Of a stretch of DNA of 7,778 nt, positions 5,277 through 7,778 are shown one piece after another. A program made the position numbers and the translations under genes. The notes beneath the pieces were generated by a model. The model saw nothing but the letters and a program-made list of their open reading frames with translations. It searched no databases and was not told where the DNA came from. The first letter of the stretch is position 1, and the number at the start of each line of letters is the position of its first letter. Origin of the DNA: Dehalococcoidia bacterium (GTDB taxonomy: Bacteria; Chloroflexota; Dehalococcoidia; DSTF01; JALHUB01); NCBI GenBank assembly GCA_022865685.1, contig JALHUB010000238.1:1-7778 (forward strand). Direction: 5' to 3'.

Positions 5277-5863
5277 AGGCTCCCCTTCGTGCTCGGGACG
5301 TCGCTCCCCAGGCGCGGGTCCAGACGCACCGCCGTCCCAAGGGCACGCGCCAGCGCCTTGAACACTGCTTCCGCCTTGTGATGATCGCTCGCGCCGGCAA
5401 GGATGCGCGCGTGGAGAGTCATCTTGCTCTCGGTGGCTATCGACCACAGCATGTGGCCGATGAGTTCTGTCGGCAGCTCCCCGACCTTCGCCCCCGTCCA
5501 CGACAGGTCGAGCGCCGCGTAGCCGCGCCCGCTGAGGTCGACGGCGACGAGCGCCAGCGCTTCGTCGAGGGGTACGACGGCGTGTCCGAAGCGGACGATG
5601 CCCTCTCGGCGGCCGAGGGCCTTCTTGAGGGCGCGGCCGAGGCAGATAGCGACGTCCTCCGCGGTGTGGTGGGGATCGATCTGGAGGTCGCCCGTGGCGG
5701 CGATAGTTATGTCAATCAGGCCGTGTCGCGCTATCTGCTCCAGCAGGTGGTCAAGCATGCCGACGCCGGTCGCGATCCTCGCCTGCCCGCTGCCGTCCAG
5801 GTTCACTTCCACGCTCACCCTGGTCTCCTTGGTCTCGCGCTCTTCCTTACCTCGACGCTCCAC
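5273..5863 (-). CDS. hisB: Imidazoleglycerol-phosphate dehydratase
   Basis: HisB removes water from imidazole glycerol phosphate to give imidazole acetol phosphate, the substrate of HisC encoded just upstream. The 196-residue product is the single-domain form, without the histidinol phosphatase part found in E. coli HisB. Visible motifs: TRVSVEVNLDG (residues 14-24), GVGMLDHLLEQIARHG (34-49), the metal-binding DPHHTAEDVAICLG (63-76), the second metal site DHHKAEAVFKALARAL (160-175), and the C-terminal PSTKGSL (190-196). Metal ligands H65, H66, E69, H161, H162 and E165 are all present. Start is GTG at 5863, backed by AGGAGG 5 bases upstream, and it overlaps the hisC end by 17 bases. The TAG stop lies on the same CTAG as the stop of the convergent Fe-S gene. 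Length is typical of the family. Confidence 0.96.
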   Translation of the reverse strand: MERRGKEERETKETRVSVEVNLDGSGQARIATGVGMLDHLLEQIARHGLIDITIAATGDLQIDPHHTAEDVAICLGRALKKALGRREGIVRFGHAVVPLDEALALVAVDLSGRGYAALDLSWTGAKVGELPTELIGHMLWSIATESKMTLHARILAGASDHHKAEAVFKALARALGTAVRLDPRLGSDVPSTKGSL

Positions 5864-6974
5864 GGCTCCCTCCTATCTCATTCAGCGCTTCGATGAGCGC
5901 CCGTCGATGTTCCGGCAGGCCGACGCTTATGCGCAGATAGTCGCGAAGGACCGCGGCATCCGGCCGTCGCACCATGATGCCGCGCTGCCGCAGTTGCTCC
6001 TGCAACTTGCCCGCGTCGATGCCGTCGGTGCGGCAGAGGATGAAGTTGGCCTGCGACGGCAGCGGCTCCAGGTAGGATACCCCCGCCAGCGCCCGCGATA
6101 GCTCCTCCCGCTCGGCGACCAGCATTCGTACGCGTTCCTGCAAGAGCTCAGCGTCGGCTAGCGAAGCCAGCATGGCCGCCTGCGCCGCCACATTCAGATT
6201 GTACGGCTGCTTGATCTTCAGCACGACCTCGGCGACGGACGGCGGAAAGATGCCGTAGCCGACGCGCAGCCCGGCGAGGCCGGCCCACTTGCTGAAGGTG
6301 CGCAGCACGATGAGATTCGTGCCCTCGGCGACGCGCCCGGCGAAGGTGCCGCTGCCGGCGAACTCCACGTACGCCTCGTCGACGACGACGACCAGGCCGG
6401 TCGCCAGCAGGGCGCCGAGATCGGCTTCGGAGATGACGGTCCCCGTCGGGTTGTTCGGCGAGGTGACGAAGATGACCTTCGCCTCTCCGGCGACCGCCCG
6501 TATCGCCGCCAGGTCGAGCGAGAAGTCGCCGCGGCGCGGCACGTCGATGAGCCGGGCGCCGGCGACGCGCGTCAGGAATGGGTACATCCCGAAGGTCGGC
6601 GGGCAGTTGATGACGCCGTCGCCCGGCGCCAGGAAGGCGCGCAGGACCAGATCCATTATCTCGTCGCTGCCCGTCCCAAACACGATCTGGTCGAAGGGAA
6701 TGTCGAGGAAGAGTGAGAGCGCCTCGCGGGCGTGGTGCTGGAGCGGGTCGGGGTAGATGTGATAGTCGCGGTACTCCGCCAGCGCTTTGAGCGCCTTCGG
6801 GGACGGCCCGAACGGGTTCTCGTTGCCGTCCAGCTTGACGATGCGCTCCGGCGGGATGCCCAGGCGGCGCGCAAGCTGGTCCGGCGGCTCGATGGCCTCG
6901 TAGCCGGGCATGGCCTCCAGCTCAGGCCGCAGGAGCCTGCGAATGTCGCGATCTGCTTCCGGTCTTCCCGTCAT
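5847..6974 (-). CDS. hisC: Histidinol-phosphate aminotransferase
   Basis: HisC is a PLP-dependent class I/II aminotransferase that moves an amino group from glutamate to imidazole acetol phosphate, giving histidinol phosphate. The 375-residue product shows KLDGNENPFGPSP (residues 47-59), YPDP (74-77), the TGSDEIMD loop (101-108), SPNNPTG (172-178, N175 near the cofactor), DEAYVEF (199-205, D199 and Y202 bind PLP), TFSKWAGLAGLRVGY (226-240) with Schiff-base lysine K229, and R237. Its end carries the substrate-binding YLRISVG (346-352). Start ATG at 6974 lies two bases after the hisD stop, with CAGGG upstream within hisD. The same frame stays open upstream through hisD, but that extension has no family similarity. 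The 3' end overlaps hisB by 17 bases. Length and motifs are fully typical; paralogs exist in other pathways, but the context fixes this as hisC. Confidence 0.96.
   Translation of the reverse strand: MTGRPEADRDIRRLLRPELEAMPGYEAIEPPDQLARRLGIPPERIVKLDGNENPFGPSPKALKALAEYRDYHIYPDPLQHHAREALSLFLDIPFDQIVFGTGSDEIMDLVLRAFLAPGDGVINCPPTFGMYPFLTRVAGARLIDVPRRGDFSLDLAAIRAVAGEAKVIFVTSPNNPTGTVISEADLGALLATGLVVVVDEAYVEFAGSGTFAGRVAEGTNLIVLRTFSKWAGLAGLRVGYGIFPPSVAEVVLKIKQPYNLNVAAQAAMLASLADAELLQERVRMLVAEREELSRALAGVSYLEPLPSQANFILCRTDGIDAGKLQEQLRQRGIMVRRPDAAVLRDYLRISVGLPEHRRALIEALNEIGGSRGASR
5869..5874 (-). promoter_or_regulatory. Ribosome binding site supporting the GTG start of hisB
   Basis: On the minus strand AGGAGG ends 5 bases before GTG at 5863, inside the end of hisC. 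This near-perfect site decides for the GTG start. Confidence 0.75.
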
Positions 6975-6976
6975 GG

Positions 6977-7778
6977 CTAGTGACCCTGCTTCTTGAGACG
7001 CATCTCGATTGCGCGCGCGTGCGCCGTCAGTCCTTCGGCCCGCGCGATGGCCGCCGCCGCCGGCCCAAGCTCGCGCAGCGCCTCGTCGCCGACTTCGACG
7101 ACGTTGGTCATCTTCAGGAAGTCGAGCACGTTCAGGGGCGAAGAATACCGCGCGCTGCCGCCCGTCGGCATGACGTGGCTCGGCCCCGCCGTGTAGTCGC
7201 CCATCGCCTCGGGCGAGGACTCGCCGACGAACAAGCCGCCGGCGTTGCGCACGTGGTCGACCCACCGGCCGGCATCGCGGACCAGCAGGCAGAGATGCTC
7301 CGGCGCGAACTCATTTGCCAGCGCCAGCGCCTCCTCCAGGCCGTCCGTCACGACTGCGCCGCCGTTCGTCAGCGCCACGCGTGCCACGTCCGACCGTTCG
7401 ATCTCCGCCAGTTGCCGCTCTATTTCCTGCTCCACCGCCTTCGCGAACGGGAGCGACGGCGTCAGCAGGATGGGACGCGCCATGGCGTCGTGCTCGGCCT
7501 GGGCCAGAAGGTCGGCGGCCAGCCATTCCGGATCGTTGTCCGCGTCGGCGATGATCAGCACCTCGGACGGCCCGGCAATGCAATCGATGCCAACCGTGCC
7601 GAACACCTGCCGCTTGGCGGCGGCAACGTAGGCGTTGCCCGGCCCGACGATCTTCGCAACCGGCGGGATCGTCTCGGTGCCATAGGCGAGCGCGGCAACG
7701 GCCTGCGCGCCGCCGATGCGATAGATCTCCTCGACGCCGGAAAGGTGCGCCGCGACCAGCACCAGCGGATTGAGCACG
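6977..7778 (-). CDS. hisD: Histidinol dehydrogenase, C-terminal part (5' end outside window)
   Basis: HisD oxidises L-histidinol to histidine in two NAD-linked steps and is a zinc enzyme. The visible 266 residues are the C-terminal 60 percent or so; the frame is open at the right edge. Marks: RIGGAQAVAALAYGT (visible residues 20-34), KIVGPGNAYV (42-51), the signature IDCIAGPSEVLIIADADNDP (64-83) and LLAQAEHD (90-97) with zinc ligands Q93 and H96. Next come FAPEHL (157-162) with catalytic E160 and H161, MGDYTAGPSH (192-201) with D194, and LTAHARA (250-256) with H253. All these residues sit at a constant offset of 166 from the E. coli HisD numbering (Q259, H262, E326, H327, D360, H419), so about 166 residues are missing and there are no gaps in between. 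It precedes hisC by two bases in one operon. Confidence 0.97.
   Translation of the reverse strand, partial: VLNPLVLVAAHLSGVEEIYRIGGAQAVAALAYGTETIPPVAKIVGPGNAYVAAAKRQVFGTVGIDCIAGPSEVLIIADADNDPEWLAADLLAQAEHDAMARPILLTPSLPFAKAVEQEIERQLAEIERSDVARVALTNGGAVVTDGLEEALALANEFAPEHLCLLVRDAGRWVDHVRNAGGLFVGESSPEAMGDYTAGPSHVMPTGGSARYSSPLNVLDFLKMTNVVEVGDEALRELGPAAAAIARAEGLTAHARAIEMRLKKQGH

Noticed and set aside
4716..5501. 261-codon minus-strand open frame across the Fe-S gene and hisB
   Set aside because: It covers two well-supported genes, shows no recognisable domain and has shadow-like composition.
6975..7265. Upstream extension of the hisC frame through hisD
   Set aside because: The frame is open, but the translation is Arg/Ala-rich and unlike any HisC N-terminus; the ATG at 6974 next to the hisD stop gives the normal family start.

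Overview
The window is a gene-dense, high-GC bacterial fragment with two convergent biosynthetic operons and almost no intergenic DNA. Positions 1 to 5276 on the plus strand carry a de novo purine operon: the 3' end of purD, purE, a small cupin gene, purB, a membrane protein gene, purC, purS and a QueG-like iron-sulfur protein gene. Positions 5273 to the right edge on the minus strand carry a histidine operon, read right to left as hisD (5' end missing), hisC and hisB.

The encoded purine steps are GAR synthetase (PurD), N5-CAIR mutase (PurE, class I by its SAHRTP motif), SAICAR synthetase (PurC), adenylosuccinate lyase (PurB, used twice in the route) and the small PurS subunit of the three-part FGAM synthase. 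PurK, PurQ and PurL, the expected partners of PurE and PurS, are not in the window. The histidine part gives the last-but-one dehydration (HisB), the transamination (HisC) and the final double oxidation (HisD).

Three genes without a known role in purine synthesis are inserted in the purine operon: a metal-binding cupin between purE and purB, a five-helix membrane protein between purB and purC, and a QueG/COG1600-like double 4Fe-4S protein after purS. Their overlaps or close spacing suggest they are cotranscribed with the pur genes. The last purine-side gene and hisB end tail to tail on one shared CTAG, which leaves no room for a terminator between the operons.

The only real gap, 763 to 878, holds two adjacent perfect palindromes with a similar trailer (CTACG...AGG). 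These look like small interspersed hairpin repeats, and the second one seems to supply the ribosome binding site of the cupin gene.

The organism is a bacterium with a PurS-type (not the large fused PurL) purine pathway. High GC, B. subtilis-like PurB, this operon mixture and the QueG-like ferredoxin would fit an uncultured Chloroflexota (Dehalococcoidia-like) genome, but that placement is inference and not proven by the sequence. Most genes are ordinary housekeeping genes. The hairpin gap and the Fe-S protein are the parts most worth a second look.
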